A stretch of 64,000 nucleotides of DNA from Apostichopus californicus. Taxonomy: Eukaryota; Echinodermata; Holothuroidea; Aspidochirotida; Stichopodidae. A program made the position numbers and the translations under genes. The notes under the pieces are model-generated. The model did not search any database. It had not been told where the DNA came from and saw only the letters and a list, made by a program, of their open reading frames with translations. The stretch is from positions 1-64,000 of the forward strand of contig JAIPMN010000160.1 in assembly GCA_020650975.1 (NCBI GenBank). Reading direction: 5' to 3'. This document shows positions 25,420-35,722 of the stretch, piece after piece; the stretch's first letter is position 1, and every line of letters begins with the position of its first letter.

Positions 25420-26943
25420 ACATGACAGTTTACATTTGTAAAAAAAGTTATTCTCAGAAAACTGAAAATCCCTGCAACTTTATCTCTTTGTAAATTGAAT
25501 CTATATATTATATCACTTCAGCAAATCTAAGAATATTTATTCCTCTGAAGATACACAGGCAAAAATAGGCATTTTGTTTTGGGGTGATTTTTGTGAAGCA
25601 AATTTGAGATTTTGTCGGTTGACTAATACACACCTTAGTCTGCCTGAAAACAATGTGTTCTATGGAATTTAGCTACATATTATGAAACTCCATAGTTTTA
25701 GCTTTCATCTGATACCCTACATATAATGATTCAACGTTTTTTAATTTTTGGTGAAAAGGTTTACTAGTTTACGGAACTGCCCTATAGGAACAACAGAAAC
25801 TTTGTTAGTATTGATAGTCAAAAGTCATTCCTTCTGTTTTGTTGCAATAATTTTGAGCTGTTTCTATATTTCTACACTAAATGCTACAAATAGAGCACAC
25901 AGTACTACAGTAATACAGAGCAGGAAGGGGAAAATGAAGTGGCTTTTACCATGTAGTTTTGTCTGCTGTGCACTAAATATACACGACACAGCCTCAGTTT
26001 ATTTATTCTTCCCTTGGTTTAAGGAAATTATATTCCCTATGAAGGTGTCATTGCAGCTGAACACTAAAGTTTTCCTTTACATTCATCGTGCAATTTTTTT
26101 TTTGAGGGGGGGGGAGAATATTTTATCAGACTCAAAGCTTCTCTCGTTGTTAACCGATCGATATTGAAAGTTTGATTTCCACCATCAATTGAGAGTTAAA
26201 ATTTGATTTGCGTGTCCATAGAGAGGTGTAATTTAAGTTCATAATACGCTGTAGAAGGTTTAATAACATGGTGGGTGCCGCCATGTAGTGGAATGCTCAC
26301 TGCCAGGGTAGGTACTTATTCAATATAAAACTGTTGACTTCAAAATAGCACGCTTAAGATACGTGGTACTTAGCAAACATTCTTATATTGATTTAATTGG
26401 AGTAACAATAGTTTAAAGGGAAGAAACATAAATAATAACAGAATCTGTCGTCTTTTTCTCGGTCGAAACTTAACCTGAAAGGAGCCAGTTTTAGTTCCAG
26501 TTTGTATCAACGCATTCACCAAGTCTTTAGCGAAAATTATTCAAAATAATGTTGCTATTTTGATCTGTAAACTAAGAAATTCCTGGATTGATTATGAGCA
26601 AACTTTATAATTAATAAATTGATTTGATTCTCAACATTTTACCCAGATACATTGCCATATTTTATTAATCATGTATATGTAAAAAGCAATTTGGAATAGA
26701 TTAAACTTTGTTTATTCATTATTTCAGATGAAATTTGATAGGTCAAGTTAGAACTATTTATTATTAATTTTAGATTGTGGTAATCTCATAGCATCATAGC
26801 AGATATTCTTCCAAAATCATTGCAAATTATCAAGAAATTGTGTAAAAATATACCTCTGGTGGTCCTTTGGGCTTGCTTCATATTGAAAACTCTCCATGAA
26901 AATGGAACAAGTAATTTCTCCCTACTTTTTTTTGGTGATCAAT

Positions 26944-26965
26944 GAGAGAGAGAGAGAGAGAGAGA
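26944..26965 (+). repeat. (GA)11 microsatellite
   Basis: Uninterrupted GA dinucleotide run. Confidence 0.9.
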
Positions 26966-29637
26966 AAACTAGAAGGTGAATTGTTTTTTACAATACTGTA
27001 GTCAATGTGATAATAGCATGTATGTTTTTTACTCAGAGTGTAATAATCACAACAGTGACTATTTTAAAGTCGTTTGGCTCATTTAGCTACAAACTATATG
27101 AACTGATGCATTCGAGTGATTTACTATGTATATACATGGTCTAAAAATCCCTGTTTGCATAATTAATGGATGACTTTAGGCACACATACTGTATTAATAT
27201 TAACCATGTATGTAATTGAAGATAGGTAAAATACCACTACTATCAGTGCAGGTGGTATTTTTATACCACTTTTTCAAATTTTCATATTTTTGAGAAATGA
27301 CCCTTTATACAGCTACTATCTACCAGTCTTTTTTTTAATTGGTTATTACACACAATGAAATGGATTCTTCGTTCATAATTTATTTCCCGAGTGAGATAGG
27401 CAACCCAGTTTATTATTAGTTTATCTCGTTAATGGGAAGTAGCAATTATGATGAACTGATGATGCAGCAAAATTTATTGGGTTAATTTATTCATTTTGTT
27501 GACATTGTGTGTACATGTATACAGTATCGTAGTTTGGTTTCTGTCTGTTTTCTTCGTTTTTCTTCGTTGTTCAGCACCAAAAGGACTGTAGTTTGCCCTA
27601 ATAACCATATTTGTATATTAATTTATTAAGTTAAGTATTTGTGCATGTTTTTATTGAAAAACGAATTTAACAAAACTTTATAGTAACATAACTTTTTGCT
27701 AAAGTGAGAAGTGCTTCAATCAACATGCTTTATACTACAGTACATGTACTGTACAGTATAATAATGCACCTTCCACTGTTTGCAACCTGCTAGGCCCAAC
27801 TTGAAAAAGGTGATTAAAAACTGATAGCCATTAATGAATATGTTACTGAGACAAGAAAAAAAACCTATGGAGATTTTAAAAATTTAAAACAAGCTCTTAA
27901 TTTTCATAATCCGTCGTTCAAAGACCTCACAGCTGGGAAGGAGTAGAATGAGACAAAGGCTAAATTTGATGAACTGTCCCGAAGGTTGCCGGTAGCGATG
28001 ATTTTAATTGGTCAATGAAACACAGTTTATAGATTGCTCTCGGGTCAATGATGAATTCCTTTAGACTCATCAATGTCCATCATCGGCTGTCATTATGATT
28101 TCATTTGGCATTTGTTGTCCTTCTCAGAGAAGACATTAATAAGATTGAGTTGTTAATGGTCGTCATATCATACAGTAGGAGGCAAGGCTCGGAGCTATAA
28201 GAGCTTTAGCACTCTCTTACGGTGGAAGGTTTTCGTACTTTAAAGCAGTGCGGGGAATAATTTCTCCGGTTTTGCATCGCAAAATAAGATGCAAACTTGC
28301 TACTTACTGCATAGATCTTATAGCAGTTTTTGTAAATTGGAGTTCAGAGCGTTCAAAAACCTGCTACCTAAGTTTATACCCAGTTCCTTTTTTTTAAAAA
28401 GGAAAAATTAAGGTCTGCTTGACAGTACTGTATGGCAAGAACTCAATTTTAAGCAACTTAAATTGCTGTTTGTGGGGACAACTTGGACATTTGATTTTGA
28501 AAGTTATCTGACCAGCAAAGTTTCATCTAAAATATGAATTTGCTTTTTGAAGTAGGTATTTAACAATAGAAAACAAACAGGGAGACCATTAAGCAACTCC
28601 AAAAATGCAGAGAAATTCTTATATAGAACTACAGTAGATTAGAAACAGCAAGGTCCAAATCTACCATTCAGAAGATCAACCCAGAGATTTGAGATTTTTT
28701 TTTAGTTTTTCTTGCTACGTTTTCCACCGATGATATTTTTTGGACCAGACTTTGTTGGGGATTGAGATTCTTTATTCACCTTCTTGAAGCACTGTCTAAG
28801 TACATCCGTGTCAAATTCCCGGTATTCTGATTTTACTATTATAGTTTGATTGTCAATTCTATCAAATTATAATATTGAAAGTCCAGAGTACTACTGTACA
28901 AATGGAAGCTTGCATGGACCAAGTACAGTAATTATTCTCTTTTGCAACATGTTCTGAAAATTAACTGATGTGTGGTTATAGACATGCATTGAACATGCAG
29001 ACTGGGTGGTGACAAAAAAATTGAACTTTGATCGTTTTTAATTAAATGATGCTCGACATTAGTACTCAACATCGTTGCGGCATTTCAGTATCCAATCAAA
29101 TTGAAAATATTTAAATAAATCTACTCAAAAAAGCTGTCATGATATGGTTGTGTAGTTTAAATCTGAATGTTTTCACTGGGTTTGGGCAAGTGATATTAGT
29201 GCACATAGTGCAGTATATATATTCTAATTCCAAACTGAAAATTCTGCTAACTCTGAGACATAAATCTAGAGCTGTTGTTTCGACCTTCTTGAGCACTAAC
29301 CGTACCGTACCTGCACGGTAAGTGGTCAAGTCCTTCATCGAAACAACGGCTCAGTGGTTTGGACTGCTGACGTCAATGCTACTGTACTCTCTGTGTGTTG
29401 CTTTCAGGTAATACTGTATGTCTACAATGAGACATTTAGAAAGGTGGTTCTCCTTGACTAGTTTCTTGTCATGGAACCTTTTAACAATCATCTACACTTT
29501 TATAGAACTTGACAGATTGGCAGATGTTTCCCCCATCCATGAAGATACAGACCAAAATTGGTTTTCCTAAATGATAAGAACAGGGCTATACTGTAAGTGA
29601 TTTGTGCATTCAATGCTAATGTTATCTCATGTAATAA

Positions 29638-29722
29638 ACACCCATGGGCATATAGCCTCTGTGACTGTTGCTAGGGTAGTACACCCATGGGCATACAGCC
29701 TCTGTGACTATTGCTAGGGTAG
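29638..29722 (+). repeat. Tandem duplication of 43 bp
   Basis: ACACCCATGGGCATAYAGCC followed by TCTGTGACTRTTGCTAGGGTAGT occurs at 29638 and again at 29681, with about two differences. This is a recent local duplication. Confidence 0.9.
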
Positions 29723-30183
29723 ATTCATAGTAGGAGAAACAGTAGTTAATACTCATGGGTTCTTTATTCATCTAACCGTTGACTGTACTACTAAAAGCAT
29801 GAATTTATAGGCAAACCTAGAAAAATACCTGTTTCATGATGGCATATTTACTAAATTACAAAATTTATAAGTTAAGTCTCAATGGTACTAACATGTTTCA
29901 GCTTTAAGAACTCCTTGCGACATTTCAAAGGCTTTCTTGAAGTTCTGAAGACTCACTCCATTCCTCTCATACCCATCTCCTATCAACAATCGTACTTCCA
30001 TATCTACTGTACAGAGTTTGAGATGTTCGTTTTGAAAACAAACGCAGTGCATTCTAACATTATAGTGTGTGTGTTCAAAGGCAATAATAGAGCACCACAG
30101 GTTCATTGTTATAGAGCTCTATGTATGGTAACATCACATCATGAGATTACCATCTTGTTGAAATATACTCAGTCATCGAGATA

Positions 30184-30515
30184 AGTTTAGTTTAGTTTAG
30201 TTTAGTAGAAAAAAGGATCAGGAGGGACACTCAAGTCCCCATCAATGACCCTATAGGAGAGAGAGAAAAAACTGAAGACACAAACACTCAGACCCGATTA
30301 CAATGCTTAAAGTGCTTGTCCAAAGCATTCTTAAACCCATTGACACTACTTGCAAGTACAACTTTCTCAGGCAAACCGTTCCATTCATTCACAACCCTAC
30401 AGTATTAGAAAAAAAGTTATGCCGAATATTAATCCTACTATGTGACTTTTGGAGTTTAAGACAATGACCTCTGGTACAACTACTGTTAGCAAACATGAAA
30501 AAGTCGGTAAAGGGT
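30184..30515 (-). mobile_element. 5'-truncated LINE, jockey/CR1-type 3' end
   Basis: The minus strand encodes the typical last part of such reverse transcriptase proteins: FANSSCTRGHCLKLQKSHSR, then INIRHNFFSN, then in another frame RVVNEWNGLPEKVV and SVNGFKNALDKHF. The WNxLP and SVNxFKxxLD patterns are characteristic of the jockey/CR1 group of non-LTR elements. A one-base frame change lies near 30405, and a TGA ends the frame near 30290. The element then ends in a pentanucleotide tail, (AAACT)n on its own strand, at 30184-30206. The upstream RT core is missing, as usual for 5'-truncated insertions. Confidence 0.8.
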
Positions 30516-33500
30516 AATTCCATAGAATAATGATTATTTTGTCTTATTGAAGTTTCACATCATTGGAAACTAATCAGTACTGTATATATATATAATGCAT
30601 AGCGTCAGTACATGTACTATGTTCCTGCTGCCCAATGCATCCTTTGTTCTTTGTCTGTGATATATTTCAATTTCACTAAATTGGAATTAATAGATTTGTT
30701 GTCATGGAGAAGAATGAGACAATTTCATCATTCCATCATTATTACCATGCATCTCTGTGGAAAGTCTGTCATATAAAAGAAAAGGTTCATATTTCCTTCC
30801 TTCTCTATTTCCAACCTTTTTTGGAGGAGAACTGAGTAGGTGGCATACTGTATGAAGGGAGTGTTTGGAATAAATATCACATTCAATAGTTCAACTTAAA
30901 AAAAACCCATTTATTTGGAATAAATATCACATTTAATAGTTCAACTTAAAAAACCTCATTTATTTGGAATAAATATCACATTTAATAGTTCCAACTTAAA
31001 AAAAAAGGTATATGCCGATTTCAGAAATTTATGTGGCATATAGTTTCTTTGCAAATCTTCAAACTTGTAGGTTTACTCAAAGTTTGATGAACTTTACCAA
31101 TTTCAATAGGGTTCTTGTACTCTCTGAGTTTGGTCTCTCCAGGACTCTCCTGGACCCCCAGGTACCCTCCACTTGCCTTATCATATCTTGTACAGGGTAT
31201 CCTATATCCCATCACCATACATTGTATAATACAGGGTCAGTGCAACGCCACAGCTTAAAAGCCGTTCGCAATTGTACTTGAGTATGTAATGTTGCATTCT
31301 ATGTGCATAGATTAATGTTCAACTTGAGAGACATTTCACTTAGATAAAGATACCATCGGTGACAGTTTGGAATGCATAAGTGATAGCAACATTTGCCGTG
31401 TGCTGTCTGATATTTATATCTTCTTAGAGAAAGGGGGGGGGGTTAGATGTTGTCATGGAAACCCAAGGAACGTCATGGATGAGATTGATTCCTACTGTAG
31501 GCTTGAAAAGGTCCTGAAATTGCCTGAACTCACTTCTGTGTCTGCATGTAAGTTTTGATTTCATTATCACACAAACATTTTGCTCAGATAGTCAGTCCAA
31601 TATGTACAATACTTGATAGACTAGACCACCGATTGTAACCATGGTAACTGCTGAAGAATTTTACAAGGGGTATATAAGAAGCTTATCTTTTGAATATGAA
31701 CACTCCACTGATCCTTACCTTGTGAAACCTTGTAAAACCTTGTAGTACTAATAATCCACTCAAGCATTGTGATGATCAGATTTACAATGGATTGACAGAC
31801 AAATGTCAAAAATGAAAGGAAAAAAGGTCGCAACATTTACAATGTATTACGCACTTTCTCAACCTGTTTCCACCACATCAAACTGTACTGTAAATTCAGT
31901 GTCCTGCTTTACATCTATAGCCATCTTTAGAGTATCATCTACCCTAACAACCTCCAACCCCCTCCCCTCTCCTCTCCCTCAATACAGACTGTCCTTTGAC
32001 CCTAATTTTATTGTGTTTTGGGATCATCGACGATAAATCACATTTATGAAACTGAAATGGAGCTTTCAAACCACTATTGGCAAGAGAGAAGATAAAAGCC
32101 AGTGCCAGTTTCCCCAAAACATCCTCTTTAGAAAGGTTTCTAAAGTTCTTGTTTGCTGTTTTAATAGCCTTCACAGGTTTATGAATAACATGTGAATGCC
32201 TCATCTACTGTACAGTAGCAGTGATCTACTTCAGCCAGTACTGTGGCTACTGTACACGAAATGTAAGGAACTTTGACCCAGTAGTGGTCAAGTTCAATAG
32301 AGTGGTGATAAAGTCCATCATTTTCGTTTGCCCCTATATTCATCCATTATATTCCTCTAGCCGCAAGAAATGTCGGTCACGTCACACTATATAGTCATCC
32401 CAATGTCTCCACTGTGACATTGATTATTGTTTTTGGACCCGTCTCGCAATCCGATTTATTATGTTACATTTGCTTCGAAGAGGGTCCTAAAAACTCTGTC
32501 AATGTGTCGTATAATGCCATGTACATTTACCGTACAGTGGCCTTGTCAATTGTCAAAAATGTTATTGGTTTATTATTGGTTATCTGGAAAGAAAATATGT
32601 AATAAATTTCAAACATAAATATTCGTGTCGTGTAAGATTATTTTCAAATTATTAACATGATAGTCCTGTGTCTTCATCATCAGTTTATTTGTGATCACTA
32701 GTGATCTATGGTGGACCAGTCTACATCTAGCTTCTCCTCGTTTTGTAAATTTCAATCTTGGAAAAGCTTGATTTATGTTAGTTGGAAAGCAATGATTGTC
32801 ACAGTACAAAAATAAAAAATTGTTACCGTAGTTACTAGTAGTTACTAGTTAGCAGGAAATGTTGGATGAAGAAAGAAAGATATATAGTTGGTCGCCAAAT
32901 GCCATGTCAGTGTTTTATCCATATATTACTAAAAACTGCGCCAGGCCGACTGCAGTATAATATGACTGGAAGATGTCACTCATTCTTCACGATATTTATA
33001 CGACATTTCTCAGCCATTGTATTCAACAAAAGGAACCTGTTCAGCATTTTGAAGGCACAATGATTTTACTCGGACACTAATGATTTAACTTAACTGATCA
33101 TGACAAGTTTGACATGAAAGGATAATCAGGAAATGATACAACTTTCTTGAGTGTTGCATCAATAGACCTATTTCAAAGGGAAAATGAGTTTATGAGTAGG
33201 TATGTAATAAGGTACATTAACTAATCCTCCAGAATAAAAGGGGGACTTTTGCTTTTGTGAAGCAAAAAGGGATGTAAATGTATCAAGTCCAGGAAAAAGT
33301 CATATTTTTTGTTAGAGTATAATATTGAAATACAATAGGAACTTCCTTACTCTTCTCCCACCCCTCCCCCCCCACACCCACATCCACCATTCTCATATGA
33401 TTTGATACCCAAACAGGTGGTGACATGTTGACATGCCTTCTTTTAGAGAGGAAACAGGAAGCAGTGGACATCATATTTAATGAGCTAAATTAAACTAAAT

Positions 33501-33944
33501 TTGTTAAATTTCATATCTTGTGATGTCAGAGTATTTTTGAACTGTTTTTGAATAAACACACTAACTTGAATAAAGTTTGGTGTATTGACTATTGACCAAG
33601 TAGTTCTTGGTTATCTGTATATAGGAGATCTACTGTACTATACCTATTGTATGCTTTTCTGTCTGACTATCTGCACAATGACACTGGTGTGGTGGAGACT
33701 TAAGTATTAAACAGATAGATAAGCATTGTTTACTTTAAGTGCCTTTGACAACCTCTCTCTCATCGTTTAAGCAGTAATTGCATTGAAGGTTTCAGACATT
33801 GTCAGAGAATGGCAGAACGTGCCTGTACAGACTGTAGGTTTTGATGATTCTGTCAGAGTTTGGACAATGGAAATCAATAGATTCAGACCTTTTGTTATTT
33901 CTATGGTCATTGTAAACATCACCTCATTTTCTAAATGCTAAAAG
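30516..33944. other. Presumed Kir upstream intron or 5' flank
   Basis: Because the Kir exon opens with a splice acceptor, at least the downstream part of this stretch should be intron. Apart from the 50 bp triplet repeat nothing is recognised; no 5' exon or promoter could be assigned. Confidence 0.4.
30864..31010 (+). repeat. Three tandem units of about 50 bp
   Basis: TTTGGAATAAATATCACATT then YAATAGTTCAACTTAAAA starts at 30864, 30914 and 30963. Differences are mostly in the A-run length. Confidence 0.9.
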
Positions 33945-33966
33945 AAACTTGTTTATTTGTTTTCAG
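33945..33966 (+). other. 3' splice site opening the Kir coding exon
   Basis: A T-rich tract ends in TTTGTTTTCAG with AG at 33965-33966, followed by leader sequence and then the Kir frame. No in-frame coding sequence is seen before it (TAA at 34036), so at least one non-coding 5' exon must lie upstream. I could not identify that exon or the promoter. Confidence 0.65.
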
Positions 33967-34016
33967 ATAAAATTGAGGGGGATCGATCAAAGGTCACCAC
34001 CAACCATCTCTGGAAA

Positions 34017-34073
34017 ATGACTTACAAGACAATTTTAAGATGCAGCAGTGTGGATGAAAATTGTCAGTGGTGA
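34017..34073 (+). promoter_or_regulatory. Upstream ORFs in the Kir leader
   Basis: The Kir exon leader holds two out-of-frame ATGs. The first (34017) opens an 18-codon ORF ending at TGA 34071-34073; the second (34040) opens a 5-codon ORF ending at 34057. The longer one runs past the in-frame ATG at 34054, so ribosomes reading it would miss that start, while ATG 34105 lies 31 bases after its stop. This is the layout of translation-limiting upstream ORFs. Their use is inferred and depends on the transcript including this part of the exon. Confidence 0.5.
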
Positions 34074-34104
34074 GATATTGAGCAAAAGAGAGAGAGGTAG
34101 TACT

Positions 34105-35709
34105 ATGAACGAGATAACCAATCTCACGTCGGACGAGGATGCAGCAAGGGCTAGCAACACCAGTCTATCCTCCGAGAGCGCTTACAGCAGTAACGGCAAT
34201 GCCGTGCCTCTCCCCAGTACACTTAATAGAAAAGACTCGGTCAGATCGTACAAACTCAGACGGAAACTCAAGAGGCATAAGCAGATGCAGAGGTTAGTCA
34301 GCAAAGATGGCATTTGTAAAGTGGTCCACTGCCACGTCAAATATCGCGGCGTGCGTTTCATCTCGGACATGTTTACCACGATGGTGGACTTAAGGTGGCG
34401 CTATCTTCTTTCACTTTTCACCCTAGCGTATGTGTTAGGATGGTTTGTCTTTGGAATCGTTTGGTGGTTAATTGCAGTGGCCCACGGCGACAGTCACTTA
34501 TCGGAACGGAACGTGACGGCTGACTTTGAGCCCTGCGTGGAAAATGTGGAGACATTCACCGGTGCCTTTCTCTTCTCGGTAGAGACACAGACGACTATCG
34601 GTTACGGTTTTCGCAGCGTGACGGAAGCTTGCCCAGTGGCCGTCATTGTGGTGGTATCTCAGTCAGTCTTCAGCTGCCTGATCGATGCAGTGATGATAGG
34701 CTGCATATTCGCAAAAATTGCCCGCCCAAAGAAGAGGGCGGCCACCTTGAAATTTAGTAGAAACGCTGTGATAGCGCAACGCGACGGCCAATTGTGTTTC
34801 ATGTTCCGCGTGGGAGACATTCGTATGAGCCACCTTTACGAGGCTCACATGAGGGCGTACTTGATAAAGCCGCGAGTCACGGCAGAAGGCGAAATCATTC
34901 CAATCGTTCAGTATAATATGGATTTAGGATACGATACGGGAGAGGACCGGATATTTCTGGTGTGGCCTCTCATCATTTCTCACGTAATAGACGAAAATAG
35001 TCCGTTATACGAATACTCTGCTCAGGAATTGCAGTCGGCTGATTTTGAAATCATAATAATATTAGAGGGCGTTGTGGAACAAACCGGTCTAACGACCCAA
35101 GCAAGGACTTCGTACCTCCCCAGCGAAATAGTCTGGGGGTCGAGGTTCTGCAGCAGTGTGGTCGCCTTGAAGCACGAGAGCGACAAGCAATATAGTATCG
35201 ATTATGCAAAGTTTGACGATTTTTACACGGTGCCGGACATGACACGTCTGAGCGCCAAGTCCATAGACCAAAGAAGACAGCTGGTGGAAGAGGAGGACAA
35301 TAATAAGATTTTCTTGGATTGCATGCACCATTACATGAACAATGTGATCAACAAACAGCATTCCCAGAATGGTGTCAACGGCAGCAGTACTAGGATAGTC
35401 ACCGATATACCTTTCAGGGACGTGCCGTTGCGGGACGGTTCCCTCAGGAGGAGACTAAGAGGGCTTTCATCTAAGGACGGTAATAATCTAAGACTCTACA
35501 GGAACTCCGATCCGTTAGCGGGTAAGCGGTTGCGCCCACCGGCAGCAGTGCAACAGGTGTCCGTTACGGAGAGTGAGAAGACGGAAGAAGACGAGCAGCC
35601 CGCGAGAAGCAACAACGAGTCTGAGAATGAAGGAGAGGAAGATACGACAGAGACTCAAGCTTTGCTCGCTCGTCAAGACAGCCGGATAGCCAGAGAATCC
35701 AACGTCTGA
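34105..35709 (+). CDS. Inward-rectifier potassium channel, Kir2/Kir3-like, single coding exon
   Basis: Predicted plasma-membrane K+ channel subunit (tetramer) that sets resting potential. Numbering from the ATG at 34105 (534 aa): slide helix about 85-99; M1 about 100-125; turret with N-glycosylation sequon NVT at 136; pore cysteines C144 and C176; filter TIGYGF at 164-169 with the E160/R170 pair; M2 about 177-205 with S187, rectification Asp D194 and hinge G199; PIP2-binding PKKR at 208-211; cytoplasmic E246, D277, D281 and E325, all matching Kir2.1 strong-rectifier positions; DIRMSH at 238-243; a poorly conserved charged tail from about 376; C-terminal ESNV, a class I PDZ ligand. The frame is open back to a TAA at 34036. 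ATG 34054 would add 17 residues, but it has T at -3 and lies inside an upstream ORF; 34105 has A at -3, so I prefer it. Core is family-certain; Kir2 versus Kir3 is not resolved. Confidence 0.97.
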   Translation: MNEITNLTSDEDAARASNTSLSSESAYSSNGNAVPLPSTLNRKDSVRSYKLRRKLKRHKQMQRLVSKDGICKVVHCHVKYRGVRFISDMFTTMVDLRWRYLLSLFTLAYVLGWFVFGIVWWLIAVAHGDSHLSERNVTADFEPCVENVETFTGAFLFSVETQTTIGYGFRSVTEACPVAVIVVVSQSVFSCLIDAVMIGCIFAKIARPKKRAATLKFSRNAVIAQRDGQLCFMFRVGDIRMSHLYEAHMRAYLIKPRVTAEGEIIPIVQYNMDLGYDTGEDRIFLVWPLIISHVIDENSPLYEYSAQELQSADFEIIIILEGVVEQTGLTTQARTSYLPSEIVWGSRFCSSVVALKHESDKQYSIDYAKFDDFYTVPDMTRLSAKSIDQRRQLVEEEDNNKIFLDCMHHYMNNVINKQHSQNGVNGSSTRIVTDIPFRDVPLRDGSLRRRLRGLSSKDGNNLRLYRNSDPLAGKRLRPPAAVQQVSVTESEKTEEDEQPARSNNESENEGEEDTTETQALLARQDSRIARESNV

Positions 35710-35716
35710 AGGGACA

Positions 35717-35722
35717 GTAAGT
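35717..35722 (+). other. Strong 5' splice donor just after the Kir stop codon
   Basis: GTAAGT starts 8 bases after the TGA at 35707-35709, preceded by GGACA. If used, the coding exon ends at 35716 and the 3' UTR lies in one or more downstream exons. A junction this close to the stop is within the roughly 50-base limit usually tolerated by nonsense-mediated decay. The match to the donor consensus is direct; its use is inferred. Confidence 0.55.

Larger units (their letters stand above)
22810..25786. mobile_element. Non-autonomous DNA transposon with TIRs and subterminal 13-mer clusters
   Basis: The ends are inverted copies: TATAGGGCAATTCCGTAAA on the left and, read from the other strand, TATAGGGCAGTTCCGTAAA on the right (one mismatch in 19). 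The shared outermost TATA could be a 4 bp target duplication, or TA a 2 bp one, leaving an element that begins GGGCARTTCCG or TAGGGC. Within about 450 bases of the left end and 600 of the right end are clusters of the 13-mer GTGACGGACGTAC, absent from the middle. No transposase frame survives; the longest ORF is about 65 codons. A second inverted-repeat element (23782-24917) lies inside, so about 1.84 kb is the host element. The superfamily is not settled: the TSD length would fit ISL2EU-like or Academ-like elements, but I recognise no protein to decide. Confidence 0.8.
25787..30183. other. Non-coding stretch with a candidate enhancer-like patch
   Basis: A 139-codon frame just after the transposon (25748-26167) begins inside its terminal repeat and has no recognisable domain, so it is not called. 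At 27900-28220 several homeodomain-type TTAATTGG/TAATGG words and inverted CCAAT motifs cluster in a GC-richer patch. Confidence 0.4.

Noticed and set aside
25748-26167. 139-codon + strand frame
   Set aside because: It starts inside a transposon terminal repeat, crosses G and T runs, and resembles no family.
30500-30530. AAAGGGTAATTCCATAGAA, similar to the TIR of the 22.8 kb element
   Set aside because: Too many mismatches and no partner end; it adjoins the LINE 5' break instead.
33830-33900. Short frame reading GFDDSVRVWTME, resembling a WD40 blade
   Set aside because: One short match, no flanking blades, stop soon after; chance is likely.
34182-35361. Minus-strand ORFs of 60-90 codons across the Kir gene
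   Set aside because: Antisense shadows of the Kir reading frame.
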